From NCBI RefSeq assembly GCF_011075055.1, contig NC_058145.1, positions 18,101,894 through 18,165,893 of the forward strand: a stretch of DNA of 64,000 nt, given 5' to 3'. The stretch is from Mangifera indica (lineage: Eukaryota > Streptophyta > Magnoliopsida > Sapindales > Anacardiaceae). Positions within the stretch are counted from its first letter, which is position 1, and each line of letters begins with the position of its first letter. Shown one piece after another: positions 23,541 to 39,449 of this stretch. The position numbers and the translations under genes were made by a program. Under the pieces are notes generated by a model that was not told the DNA's origin, searched no databases, and saw only the letters and a program-made list of their open reading frames with translations.

Positions 23541-26500
23541 ATGGGTGATTGGAAAAACTGGTATCAAGAGGCTGCGAATTCGAAGCCATTGTTCAAAACG
23601 ATCTACACAACTGTGATTATCGGAATATTAGTTTCTGCGTTTTATGTTTTCTCTGCCATTAGCTCCTCTAAGTCACCCACCACTGCCTCCTCCACAAGTT
23701 GGCTTTCTTCTCCTTCTTCTGGTTCCTGTATGTGTTTTTTTTTTTTTTTTTAAGTTTTAAACTTTTTAGATAATAATGCTGACCCAGTTCGTGTTTTTGT
23801 TGTTTTTTCATGGATTTGGACCTTGCATGTTTAGTTTTGGAATATTTTAACTAGTAGGTCTGAGTTAGTACTTTGTTCCTTGTGCTTGAAATGGTTTTTG
23901 ATTCTGTAATCCAATGATAATCTGGAATTTTCATGATTTAATTTATTATCAGTTTGTAGGAACAAATGATATTCGAAATGTCTTTAAATTTTTTTAAAAT
24001 TTTTTATCCTGTTCTTACTGAACTTAAAATTTAGCTGTGTTCTGTTTTGGTTCACGATGCAATGTTGTGTTTTGTGGTAGATTTGTCATGATAGCCTGCT
24101 AGTGGCATTATTTCGTTGTTTCTATGAGTTAGGAAGAAAAGAGAGAAGTTCATGCTTCCTAAAACAATCATGAGAGTTTATCTTATAGTATTTTCCATCT
24201 CATGATTCTCAAGAAAAACCGTTTGAATGGTGTTCTGCCTCTATATATCAAACTTACCTTGCTTTATATGTGTCTCTGATTGAGTTTATTTCCATACACA
24301 TATTTCTCCAGATGTAGATTCTTCTCACTTAAGTATAACACCCAATTTTTCCCGTACAACAATGGGTGCAATACCACCACCTGTATCTCAAACTCGAAGC
24401 AAATCTGCAACTCCTATATGGGAGGTTCCAAAAACTAAGAAAATGCCACCTCTGAAGGTCTTTCGGCTGACAAAAGATCTCGTTCAGCAAAGGGCAGAAG
24501 ATAATGTCATAATATTGACTTTTGGTAACTATGCATTCATGGATTTCATCCTGACTTGGGTTAAACACTTGACAGATTTGGGGCTCTCAAATCTCATGGT
24601 TGGTAAGTTATTCATGGTAGATTTAGTGTTGTAGCTTGCCTACAAGTTTTTGACTTGGAGTTCTACTAAATATTGCTCAAAAGTGAAATTTAATTTTTTG
24701 TCATAAAGGTGCCATGGATACCAAACTGGTGGAGGCTTTGTATTGGAAAGGTGTTCCAGTATTTGATATGGGAAGCCATATGAGCACGCTAGACGTTGGC
24801 TGGGGTTCACCATCCTTTCATAAAATGGGTAGAGAGAAAGCAATTCTGATAGACTCAGTCCTTCCTTTTGGTTTTGAGCTGTTGATGTGTGATACTGACA
24901 TGGTTTGGCTGAAGGTTACATTCATTGCATGCTGATTGTTACTACTGAGTTCAGAACTTTATTATTTCGTAATGTTGTTTTGAGGGAATTTACTTCAAAA
25001 TTCAAAATTGTGTAGTAATTGGTCAAAAATTTGTGTTGATTTCCACCTTGTTTTGCAACAGAATCCAATTCCATATCTTGCTCAATATCCTGATGCAGAT
25101 ATCTTAACATCAAGCGATAGTGTTGTACCTACAGTTATTGATGATAGGTTGGACATTTGGCAACAAGGTGAAAATCATACATTTAAGATTTTATGCTTCA
25201 TATCCAATCCCTGTTTCTACACTATTAACCACACTTCTACTCAAGCATGACCTATGAACACTTATGAGATGTGACAATTTTCTGTTGATGGTTGTGATAT
25301 CAAATGCTTGTTGACTTATTAAGTTGACAATATTTACTCCTATGCTTCATTTCTGTTTAGACACCTTGAAGAAAGTACACCTTTTCTGTGAGGCTAAAAA
25401 ATCAAATTCTTATTTTTGGTATTCCTTTAGAGTTAATTTGGAACTGGTCCCAAAACTTAACCTGTCTCTTAGGATGCCTATGTCTTCATTCTAAAATGGG
25501 TTTGACTAGAATTGAGAAACTACCTTGTTGTTTGTTTTAATTTTAAACTGGTCCCAATGATCAACTTTTCTCTTAGGATACCTTTTATCTCCACTCTAGA
25601 ATGGTTTTGACTAAAACTTTTAAATCATCTTGGAGTCAAGTTCAATTTGTGAACAAGCTTGCTTGTCTACTTTCAGCCTTTAGAGTTTAGTCCAAGTTTC
25701 ACCTTGTATGGATTGAATTGTCTAGTTTACTTATTCTTGTTGCTATCTTATGTTTGTATCTATCGTATGGTTATGATGAGCCTTTATTAATTTTCAAAAA
25801 CTGCACTAAAAATTTTTTTTTTCTTTACCTTCACAGTTGATGCAGCTTATAATGTAGGAATTTTCCATTGGCGGCCAACAGAGTCTTCTAAAAAATTGGC
25901 AAAGGAATGGAAAGAAATGCTTCTAGCCGATGAGACAGTATGGGATCAAAATGGATTTAATGATCTTGTTCGCAGGCAGTTAGGACCGTCTGTTATTGGG
26001 GATAGCGGACTTGCTTATGCTTATGATGGTAATTTAAAGCTGGGAGTTCTGCCAGCAAGTATATTTTGTAGTGGGCATACTTATTTTGTCCAGGTAGGAT
26101 CTATATATTAGTTCATGATATGATGATGCCTGACCATGTTCTGTTACTGATTATAAATTTTAAGTTGTTTACTATATTGTTTAGTGATTATGCATCAACA
26201 GAATCAATTGGATGCTAGAATTTATCATGTCTTAATACTATACCGGCAGGCTATGTATCAGCAGCTGAGGTTGCAGCCCTATGCAGTGCATACCACATTC
26301 CAGTACTCAGGCACAGAAGGAAAGCGTCACCGACTGCGGGAAGGCATGGTTTTTTATGATCCACCTGAATATTATGATTCACCTGGTAATACTTTCTTAA
26401 CTTTTCATGATTTTTTTACCATAATGTTTTGTAAGGTGTTTTAGGTGGATACTTATCATTGTTAGTCAACTGCCTAAATTCTTAAGTTCTTGGGTTAGAT

Positions 26501-29500
26501 ACTATGGAGGTATTATTGTCAAGCTGAACCCACCCTTTCATTTCTCTGCTACTCATGATCTAGCTGTTATGGCTTTCCTTCGATCATTTTAACAATTGGA
26601 ACTCACCTTTCATGAAATATTTCCTCTTCATGAGTTACCAAATTTGTGCCAAAGCTGAAATAATAAACTTGGCGTTTGGACATATGGATGTCTGCATTTA
26701 GCTATCTTCTTTTGGTTCATAATTTGAGATAAGTTCTCCTTCAACAATAAACTGCAATTTATGTTATTCTGGGTGACCTATGCAGGAGGTTTCTTGTCAT
26801 TTAAACCATCTATTCCAAAGAGCTTGCTACTGGATGGGGAGCATAATCTGGAATCTCACTTTACTCTTATCAATTACCAAGTATGCATGTATTAACTTAT
26901 TTACTCTATTTACTGACAATTGTTTACATACTCTATGTTCATCTCATAATTTGTATTCTTGTTATTTTTTTAGATGAAACAAATAAGGACAGCCCTGGCT
27001 ATTGCTTCATTGTTGAATCGTACACTGGTGAGAACAATTGGCAACTAAAAATTTAACATGTTCATTTGAAAATTTGTGTCAATTTTCTCTGGAAAATAAA
27101 CTAGATTATTTTCCCATTGTGTCAATTTAATTTTCATTTTGACTTTTCTGTTCCTTTGTGTGTTTTTCAGGTCATGCCGAAACTTTGGTGCAGGCTGGAT
27201 AGGCTTTGGTTTGGACATCCAGGGGTTCTGGTGGGGTCTATGACTAGACAACCTTTTGTCTGTCCTTTGGACCATGTATTTGAGGTACCTCTATTTTAAA
27301 GCCAATTTCTTAAAGTTTTACATCTGTTTCACAAAAAAAGAACATTTTGAAGCTCTTGTGTGTGATACTGATGGAAGCCATTAACACGAATTCCTATCTC
27401 AGCTATCTTGGTGAAATTTTTATTTCTTTTGTATTATTTTGATAAGAAACTGAGCATTCTTGGTGAAACTTATCGACCTTTGCCTGCATCTCTTGACATT
27501 GAAGATAATCCAATTCATGACTTGTACAACTGAATTTCAGTTTTCTAAAAAAGTTATCAAATACTAATTCAAGTAGATATCTGGATAGATTTAATTATAT
27601 GACTATATCTTTCATTTGTTTAGAATGCACTTAAGTATCGAGCCACTCTTCTGGATGAACCTTTCTTTCTCTACTTATCAGTTTGTGATTTTTATTACTA
27701 TAAACAGCTTAAACGGTAAGTGTTCTTAATGAAGTTTAGGAGCTGGTTGGAAGAATTACTAATTTCCATAGCTTGTTAATATAACTATGTTAGTAGAGTT
27801 TGAATCTTCCTTTAGCTATTGTAGAGAAGATAAATGAGAGATCTTAAAGTTAAATTTTGCCTTTTTCTAGTGCTTTACTTATTGTCTTCCTTTCAAATGA
27901 TTTCCTTGCATCTCTAAGAAATATGCATAACACTGCAGATAAATGTCATGCTGCAAGACATGCCATTGGAGGATTTTGGCCCCAGCATTGGTATTAGAGA
28001 GTATACGTTTTTTGACAATCCGTCACTGCCTAAACAGGTAATAATTACTAGATTGGTATAGACAAATGGGTTAGTGCAGTGTTAATTTATGTTGCTAAAG
28101 TGGGAGCTTCTTGCCTTCGATGTTTGTTTTAGGTGAAAGAGTCATGGCTTGAAGTTCATCTTTGTCAAGATGGATTAGGCGATTGTCATGCATCAAACAA
28201 TACAACTCGACCAGGAGTACTCAGATTTCCAAGACTTATTAGTGAAGAAACGGTACTCTAGACTTTATATAAACTTATTATTCTTATCTTTTAAATGCAT
28301 ATACGGAGATCTGAGCTAGAATAAAAATATAAAGTTGAAGACATATAGACCATTTAGAAGTCAAAATACTGGTTTTGGGTGCAATGGAGATTTATATGAC
28401 GTGTAAAGTGAATTTCCTAAAAACAGTTAGCTTTATTGGTGGCCTGTTCGGGGCTTCTTTGGGCCACGATTAGACCATAGTAACCTGGCACAAAATGTGG
28501 AAAAGTAGGGAAAACGTTTTGATTATGTGTTAGGATTGGGACACTTGTCCCCAATCCAATCGCTCATTTCTTTTATAAATATATGTTTGAGTTTTAAAAG
28601 ATGGAAAGGGGAGAAAAATATTAGGGTTTGGGTTTGAGGGCAGTCACCTTTGGCTGATTTAGGGAGGTTTCCGGCGCCTCTAATGGCCGGAAAATGGGAG
28701 GTCTCCGGCGCCTCGAATGGCCGGAAAATGGGAGGTCCCGAACTCCTCGAATTGTTCGGTTTATCTTGTAATGTTTTTAGTAATGAAATATTTTAGTTAT
28801 TATGTTTTTTGTGTTTTGATTAAATAAAAGCTGGGTTCCTAACAAATGGTATCAGAGCGCGTTCGATCCAATGGAGAAGATAGATGATGGTCGGAAAAGT
28901 GATGAGTCGCCGGAAAATGTTCATGAGGCTGACTTGAAGAAAAATCATCACAGGGAATCCGGTGTTCGGACAAAAGAATCCCCTGCTCTTATTCGAGAAT
29001 CTACTCCACATGAATGCCCAGAATTTGTTGCTCTCTTTCCTGCTTACAAACCGAAGCTCTTTTTTCGCCTTCACCGGAGCTGCTAAAGCAACTGCAAATT
29101 TCCTGTTGATTTCGCAGGACAGACCGATATGGAATTAACAGAGAAGTCAGGCGACAGAAGGAAGGAAAGAGAAAAAAGAGGAAAATGAAAATAGAAGAAG
29201 AAGGAGAAGAAAATGAAACGCCGACGGAAGCGAAAAAAAAAAAAATAGAAGACAGAAGGAAGAAGAAAGAAGAACGAAGGAGAAGAAAGAAGAAAAGAAA
29301 AAGACAAGGAGAAGGAAAGAAGAAGGAAAGAGAAAGGAGAGAGAGAGAAAAAAAAAAAAAAAAGGTGGAGGCAGTGGGTAGGTTTATTGGGAAGGGAAAA
29401 AGAAGAAAAGTGGGGCGTTGGAAAGAAGAAAAGCAAAGTGAAGAAGCAGAGGAGAGAGAAAAAATATATATATATTAAAAAAAAAAAAAAAGACAGTTGT

Positions 29501-31222
29501 AAAAAAAAAAAAATTTAAAAAGAAAAAAACAGTGGGCGGGAAACAGATTTGGATAGGAAGAGACAGCTGAAAAAAAAAAAAAAAAACAGAAAACTCATCT
29601 TGGGGACAAGATGATTTTGAAGGGGAGGGAAATGTTAGGATTGGGACACTTGTCCCCAATCCAATGGCTCATTTCTTTTATAAATATATGTTTGAGTTTT
29701 AAAAGATGAAAAGGGGAGAAAAATATTAGGGTTTGGGTTTGAGGGCAGTCACCTTTGGCTGATTTAGGGAGGTTTCCGGCGCCTCTAATGGCCGGAAAAT
29801 GGGAGGTCTCCGGCGCCTCGAATGGCCGGAAAATGGGAGGTCCCGAACTCCTCGAATTGTTCGGTTTATCTTGTAATGTTTTTAGTAATGAAATATTTTA
29901 GTTATTATGTTTTTTGTGTTTTGATTAAATAAAAGCTGGGTTCCTAACATTATGATATTTTCCCAATCCAAAAAAAGGGACTAAAATCACCTCATACTGA
30001 TTCTTTTGATCACATTTGGTTCAAGCCTTTGCATTTTGGCATATTTTCTTAGTTAACATGTTAGAGCTAAAAGTTCTACCTTTGAAACATGGCAATGTCA
30101 CCACATTCGATTATTTTCTTGCTATAATATGCATTTACAGACCCATGTGACATTATATTTTTTAGAAGAATGTAAGATGATGCAGATTTTTTGTAATTTC
30201 AGGTTAGACACCTAACTAAGCCAAATTGGTCCCTTACTATGGGATCTAATGAAGACTTTTCATGAGCATAAGTTGCTGAACCTATGGTTAGCTCACAAGT
30301 AATTCCTAGGGCCAAGCATGAGTTGCTTCTGTCTTGATTTGAATACATAATCCATCATGATTTTACTTTTAGATTTTGCAGTCCAAAATGTGTCATAATA
30401 GTTTAAGAGCTTATAAGTTATTTAACTAGTATTCTTTTAATATTTCCAAACAATGTGAGATATATATACATATCCAAAATCTATTCTGTGATTTGTCAAT
30501 ATAAAATTTGTTTAGGAGTATTACAACTAATAGATCTATGAATTTAAGAAGACATGACATGTTAGTAGTTCGTTATCAAAGATCTAGAGGCAAAGATTAA
30601 CTGCAATGATAGTTCCCCAATAAAATTAAGTAACTTTCCAATTCTGTATTTAAAGGAAGGTACTTGTTTAAATATGTCATATTATCTTACATTCATTTCA
30701 ATTATATAATTTAATGTTTAGTCAATATTGAATTACTTATTGCCTATGCTAGCATCTATGTATCTGTCCCTTCTCAACTTAGCTAAACAACTCTTACCCT
30801 TCATGTAATTGAAATTGTGCACATATTCATTCAAGTTGTTTGACTAAATACCTATGTTAATGTACTAATTTGATTGTTGATATGCAGTTCCAGAAAGTTT
30901 TCTCCTCTTTCAAGGATGTCAAAGTCATTCAGTTTTCTTCAATGCAAGATGCTTTTGTGGGTTTCACTGACAAGGCAAGTTTGGTTTCTTAATTGTTGCT
31001 TTGTAATTAAATCAGGATTAATATATGCTGATTTAATCTGGAAAATATGTTCAGACAAGAGATGAGAAATTCAGGAAACGTGTGAAACAGTATGTTGGCA
31101 TATGGTGCTGTGTAGAGAATCAGACCCCTGGACACATATATTATGACATGTACTGGGACGAGAAACCTGGCTGGAAACCAGTCCCGCCTCAAAAGTCAGA
31201 GGATGATCACCCACCTTGGTGA
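23541..31222 (+). CDS. XEG113: Extensin arabinosyltransferase, GT77 family, XEG113-like
   Basis: Thirteen exons give 639 aa: 23541-23727, 24312-24602, 24709-24914, 25062-25167, 25837-26093, 26250-26385, 26786-26880, 26974-27027, 27171-27284, 27939-28037, 28133-28252, 30888-30974 and 31055-31222. All phases agree. It is a type II Golgi protein: short cytosolic tail, one membrane segment (about residues 18-42), then a lumenal catalytic domain. The metal-binding DxD motif is seen as CDTDMVWLK near residue 222. XEG113 adds an arabinose to the hydroxyproline-linked arabinan chains of extensins in cell walls. Length matches the Arabidopsis protein (about 640 aa). The ATG at 23541 gives the expected MGDWKNW-type start. 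Intron 11 is 2.6 kb because of an inserted TRIM element; intron 12 has a GC donor. The reading frame is intact, so the gene is probably active. Confidence 0.93.
28528..28844 (+). repeat. 5' LTR of the TRIM element
   Basis: 317 bp, TG...CA ends. It contains two copies of a TCCGGCGCCTC / GGCCGGAAAATGGGAGGT block and ends next to the primer-binding site. Confidence 0.93.
29633..29949 (+). repeat. 3' LTR of the TRIM element
   Basis: 317 bp, nearly identical to the 5' copy (differences noticed at CAATGGCTC versus CAATCGCTC and AGATGAAAAG versus AGATGGAAAG). Confidence 0.93.
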
Positions 31223-31689
31223 GGCCTAACATCATGAAGATATTTAAAGGCTCTACTATCAGTAACAGATAATGGGGGAAGAAAAAAATAGTCCACAGCT
31301 AGTTTGCTTCCTAAACACGGTTATGTGAAGAGGTTGTATTTATATTAGTAGTTGAGGAAGAGGGCTTTATCAATATCCATTGACAGACGATAACTAATTT
31401 TTTTGATCTAGAGAAAAAGCCTGATTGCGTTCTATATTTTCCCCTTTCAGGTTATCCATAGGAAAAAATTTGAACTTGTCTAAACTCCAAATAAAAGAAA
31501 TGTAACTTAAAGATTCTGAGGTGAAGATGGTCTCTGTACCTCATTTCCTAGGTTTTATATCATTTATTATGGTACACACTTATTCACAATTATGCAGTTA
31601 AAATTTGTACTTGTACAAGCTACAAAACAAACTCCTTGTAATGGGGATGGAGGTGTTTAGAATGCTATGATCAGTACCTGTACTGAGAA
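31223..31689 (+). other. XEG113 3' UTR and downstream spacer
   Basis: A non-coding stretch directly after the stop codon with AT-rich 3' UTR composition. The AAATAAAAG near 31488 is a possible polyadenylation signal. Confidence 0.45.
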
Positions 31690-32252
31690 TTATTGTTTTA
31701 ATAGGGAATTGGAGTTATTTGTGGAGATGACTAAGGGCACAAGGTTTGATTCCACAGCTCTTCTGATTGTTGTTTGGACACCATCCCATATGAAATGCTT
31801 AAAAGGATTTTTCATAATTTAAGCATTATGAGTGGGATGCTTTCAGGTTCTAGTCTTTGCAATGCACTTGTGGACATTTATGCAAAATGTGTTGACCTTA
31901 ATTCTCCCGAGTATTGAGTTTGCTAAGATGGATTGCGGAGATATCGCATCTAAGAATACAGTAATGAGTGGTTGTCTCCGTAATGATCATCCTGAGAAGT
32001 CCTTGTTGTACCTCAAGGAAATGAATTGCTCTGGAGAATGAGTCGATTGTGTGAGTTTGTGGGCGGCTATTGCACCGTGCACTTGTCTTGTTGAGATTAG
32101 TCACGGCCAATTCTCGCATTTCATTATATTCAGATCAGAGTGTGGAGATACTGAGGCTGCAGAGACAGTACTTCAGGATATGCGACAAAAAGGATGTTTC
32201 GTGGAATGCAATCATCAAACAGAAAGATCAAAGAAGCATTCAATCTTCTGAA
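31690..32252 (+). pseudogene. Decayed pentatricopeptide repeat (PPR) protein fragment
   Basis: Pieces of PPR motifs can be read across several frames: GSSLCNALVDIYAKC (about 31842-31890), ASKNTVMSGCLRND (about 31945-31990), SLLYLKEM, and near 32150-32220 TVLQDMRQK followed after a shift by DVSWNAIIKQ. Frame changes and stop codons interrupt the set and no start or organelle-targeting region is seen. Intact PPR proteins bind RNA in plastids or mitochondria; this one cannot. It is probably what is left of a duplicated gene. Confidence 0.6.
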
Positions 32253-33137
32253 TAAACTGTAGTTTCGGGTAGATATCTGTACTAAACCAAACCTAGGGCT
32301 AGTTTGAGCTCTAGACTTAACTTTGAAGTTATATTATCCAATTCAAGTTTGTTCAAACTAGTATACAATATTGTTCATATGATTCAAACCGATTATACAG
32401 AAAATCACAATCTATGCCCTTGGAATTGCATGATTTGATCTCCACTTGCTACCGTGAGATTAACAGTGTTTGCATTCTCTCTGCCTGCACACAACTAGAG
32501 TTCTAAGACATGGGAGGGAAGTTCTTGGAAGAGTGCGTGTCGAAGATTGGACATTGCTTGCAAAATCTTAGAAAAGGCCGGGGAAAAGTCACGACAAAAA
32601 TTAGGGAAAACAGCAGGGCTAGAGTCATGCTGATGTTGATTAAAGAGTCGGGCCATGTTTTGCTTCAGATAGAAAATATCATGTAATTATTTATGATGGT
32701 GCATTGTCAAATCTTAAACTATAAAAATAAAAAAAATAAAAAAAGCACATGCCTCAATAACTCCAGTCTTAAATCACTGTCGTTCTCTAATCCAGTAAAC
32801 AACATTCAGATTCAATCCCGCCCGACGCCATCAAACAAAACTTGGTGAAACTGAAACCACAAATGTACTAAATTCAGCATCAATGGATGGGCCTGAAAAC
32901 TCATTAAAAGAATATGAGCTTCATCTTTCACCAGCCAAAGGACCTCCTCAACTGCAATGTATCGTCATCTTGGTTCCACTTCAGCAGAGACCCAATCTGA
33001 AGCTGACATTGATGCTTTTAACTATTCCACAACCGCAAATGAATTCATAACAATAGTTTATCTCACAATGCCTCATTCATGAAACTACAGTCAAGTAACA
33101 TAGACAACCAAGTTAACGAGAACCTGCTGATACTATT
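32253..33137. other. Spacer with the ABCE/RLI 3' UTR
   Basis: No coding frame supported. The part next to 33137 is expected to be the 3' UTR of the minus-strand ABCE gene. The rest may contain further worn PPR-derived sequence that I cannot confirm. Confidence 0.4.
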
Positions 33138-37357
<4,220 letters not shown>

Positions 37358-37667
37358 TTCGTCGCTTCAGCTTAAATTTCTTCTTTTTTTCTGTTTCAAT
37401 CAATCCAAATTCTGCTCAATTTAAAAAAAAAAAAAAAAGCGAATCGGCAGAATTCAAAGTCTAAAAAATATAGATCGGAATCAAAGAATACCTTTGTAAT
37501 GGAAGAGAGGTGACGTGTGCCGGGAACGCTGTCTATGTGTGAGTGTGTGGATGGACGATGGAATCACACAAACTTCGTATTAGGGTTTGCTGGATCTAAA
37601 TGTGGGGCAAATAGTTGGCCTCCAAGGGCACAACAACACACACGGTCTCAATTTGAAATTCCGTATA
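37358..37667 (-). promoter_or_regulatory. 5' UTR, leader intron and promoter region of the ABCE gene
   Basis: On the minus strand, a donor (ACAAAG then GTATTC, near 37492) and the short exon before the ATG suggest a leader intron of about 110-130 bp with a T-rich body. The first exon would lie near 37493-37570. No TATA box was recognised. Confidence 0.4.
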
Positions 37668-38481
37668 GGCCGAATGACTATGTCCCACCCCAGAACCTAA
37701 ATTATCAAAAACTCGAATATTTATTTACATATTAAATTTTATTATTATTATCAATAATAAAGTCGTTATTCATAAATTTTATTTAAATTTATATTTTAAA
37801 TTACTTTTAATTTTAAAATTTTTATTTCTGTCTTTTAACTTCATTTTTTTCAAGTTTAAAACTTTTTTCTCCCCTTTAAAATTAGAGTTGCAAAACTCTC
37901 ATTTTTTGTAATAAAAGTCATCCCCCAAAGTTTTAAAAATCTCAATTATTCAACTTTGGTTTTTAAATCTTCATTTATGGTGATCAACTGTCATCACCAA
38001 TCATTGGCTCTCTCCCTTCGGTCTTGTCAATCGATAGGTCTTCTTTCTTCGATCATCTTCATTTAAAATAAAGATGGTTAAAAAGAAAAAACCAATAGAC
38101 AAGGAAGACAGGAGAGAGAGAGAGCTAAGGACTGGTAATGACGATTGGCCACCAGAGATAAAGATCTAGAAACTAAAGTTGAATAACGGTTAAATTGAGA
38201 TTTTTTAAAACTTTGGAGAGGGGTGGTATTTATTCCAAAAAATGAGAATTTGACACCCCTAAATTGGGAAAAAAATCAATTTTTAATCTTAAAAAATATA
38301 ATGTTTAAAGGTAACAATAAAAATTTTAAAATTTGAAGGTAATTTAAAATATAAATTTAAATAAAATTTTTAAAAAATAATTTTATTTTTAATCATAACA
38401 ATAAAATTTAACAGATTGATAAATATTTAAATTTTTAATAATCAACGTGAGGAAAACTGGATTTGCATCAAACATTGGGCC
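37668..38481. mobile_element. Degenerate palindromic foldback element next to the ABCE promoter
   Basis: The left half (from GGCCGAATGACTATGTCCCA) and the right half (ending GGGCC) are inverted copies over much of their length, for example the blocks around 37725-37830 and 38320-38420. The centre (38000-38130) has CTCTCTCCC matched by GGAGAGAGAG. The left end resembles the Mutator-like family at 21421, but the right end is worn and no target duplication was found. No coding frame. Confidence 0.6.
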
Positions 38482-39449
38482 TTGCAGATTAAATATTTGA
38501 ATAACTTTTTAATTATTTTAATATCTTTTTTATGATATATGGTAATGTTTTTTGACTCAAATTTTGAATTAAAACCACGTAATAACATACATAGTTTTAC
38601 TCAAAATTTGGTTTAATAAAAAATTTGTCCCCGTACAAACAGACTTTCGAGTCCCTATCCAGCCTAACTCCCATCACCTTCCATCTTTTGCTCAGATTTT
38701 ACCACAAGTGAATTGTTCTTAAATTATGGTTTCCTTAACTTCTAAGTAGATGCCAAACTTTCCCAAGCAGAATCAACCCAATAGCTCAACGTCGAAAATC
38801 TTTGTAGTAACATAATTTCTGATACCAAGGATCACGGTTACATGATAATATGCTTTCTTATAAATACTATAAACCTACATTTGAACAGGCAATAAGACTC
38901 CAATGTTGTGCTGCTTCTGTGAAGAAGTTCTAACGGTTTCTCAATGTGCTACAATAATACCAATTCCATCCTTGCATTTACAGGACACAATTCAACAAAC
39001 TCGGTAATCAAGCATTCTAAAACAACTTTTCAAATTATTAACCACAATAGGACAGATGGAAGCAGAGTCCCAATTAGTGACCATTGAACTTCAGTAAGAG
39101 CTAGTTAGAAGCTGCTACTTTCACCCTTAATAATTGCATTTACATTTTATTTCCCCAGTTAAGTTAGCCACATCCTATAATCCACAAGATCCCAGGTTTT
39201 CCGAGAGAGTATTGCCAGCTAAGAGCAAGCCAACCTGAGACTTTGTGTTGGAGCATTTCAATATAAAATGACTATAAAAAGAAGACAGAGAACAAGAAAC
39301 ATAATTTGAGTTACCTAGCACCACATAATTAATTCATACAACTGTTAAAAATGTGAAATCTTAAAATATTTAACAAGGTAGTTGAGTGAAATTTGTCGCC
39401 AGCTCTAAAATACCAAATCAATACATACATCTTCCAGAACAATGAAATT
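38482..39449. other. SKIP31 3' UTR and spacer
   Basis: Non-coding, AT-rich. The bases just above 39449 downwards are expected to be SKIP31 3' UTR (minus strand). I see no repeat or further gene here. Confidence 0.45.

Larger units (their letters stand above)
28528..29949 (+). mobile_element. TRIM-type miniature LTR retroelement inside the XEG113 intron
   Basis: Two 317-bp direct repeats (28528-28844 and 29633-29949) start TGTTAGGATT and end TTCCTAACA. By eye they differ at only two positions. A primer-binding site TGGTATCAGAGC (28847-28858), complementary to the 3' end of initiator tRNA-Met, follows the left repeat by two bases. A polypurine tract AGGGGAGGGAAA (29621-29632) precedes the right one. 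The 5-bp target duplication TTATG flanks both sides (28523-28527 and 29950-29954). The 788-bp interior has no gag or pol, only a purine-rich stretch (about 29150-29470), so it depends on enzymes from elsewhere. It lies in the same direction as the gene. Confidence 0.95.

Noticed and set aside
28871..29086. 71-codon frame after the TRIM primer site as a possible gag
   Set aside because: It is short, has no zinc knuckle and no gag similarity that I recognise; TRIMs normally lack coding sequence.
29083..29659. Lys/Glu-rich frame and its Phe-rich antisense frames
   Set aside because: They come from the purine-rich tract of the TRIM and have no domain.
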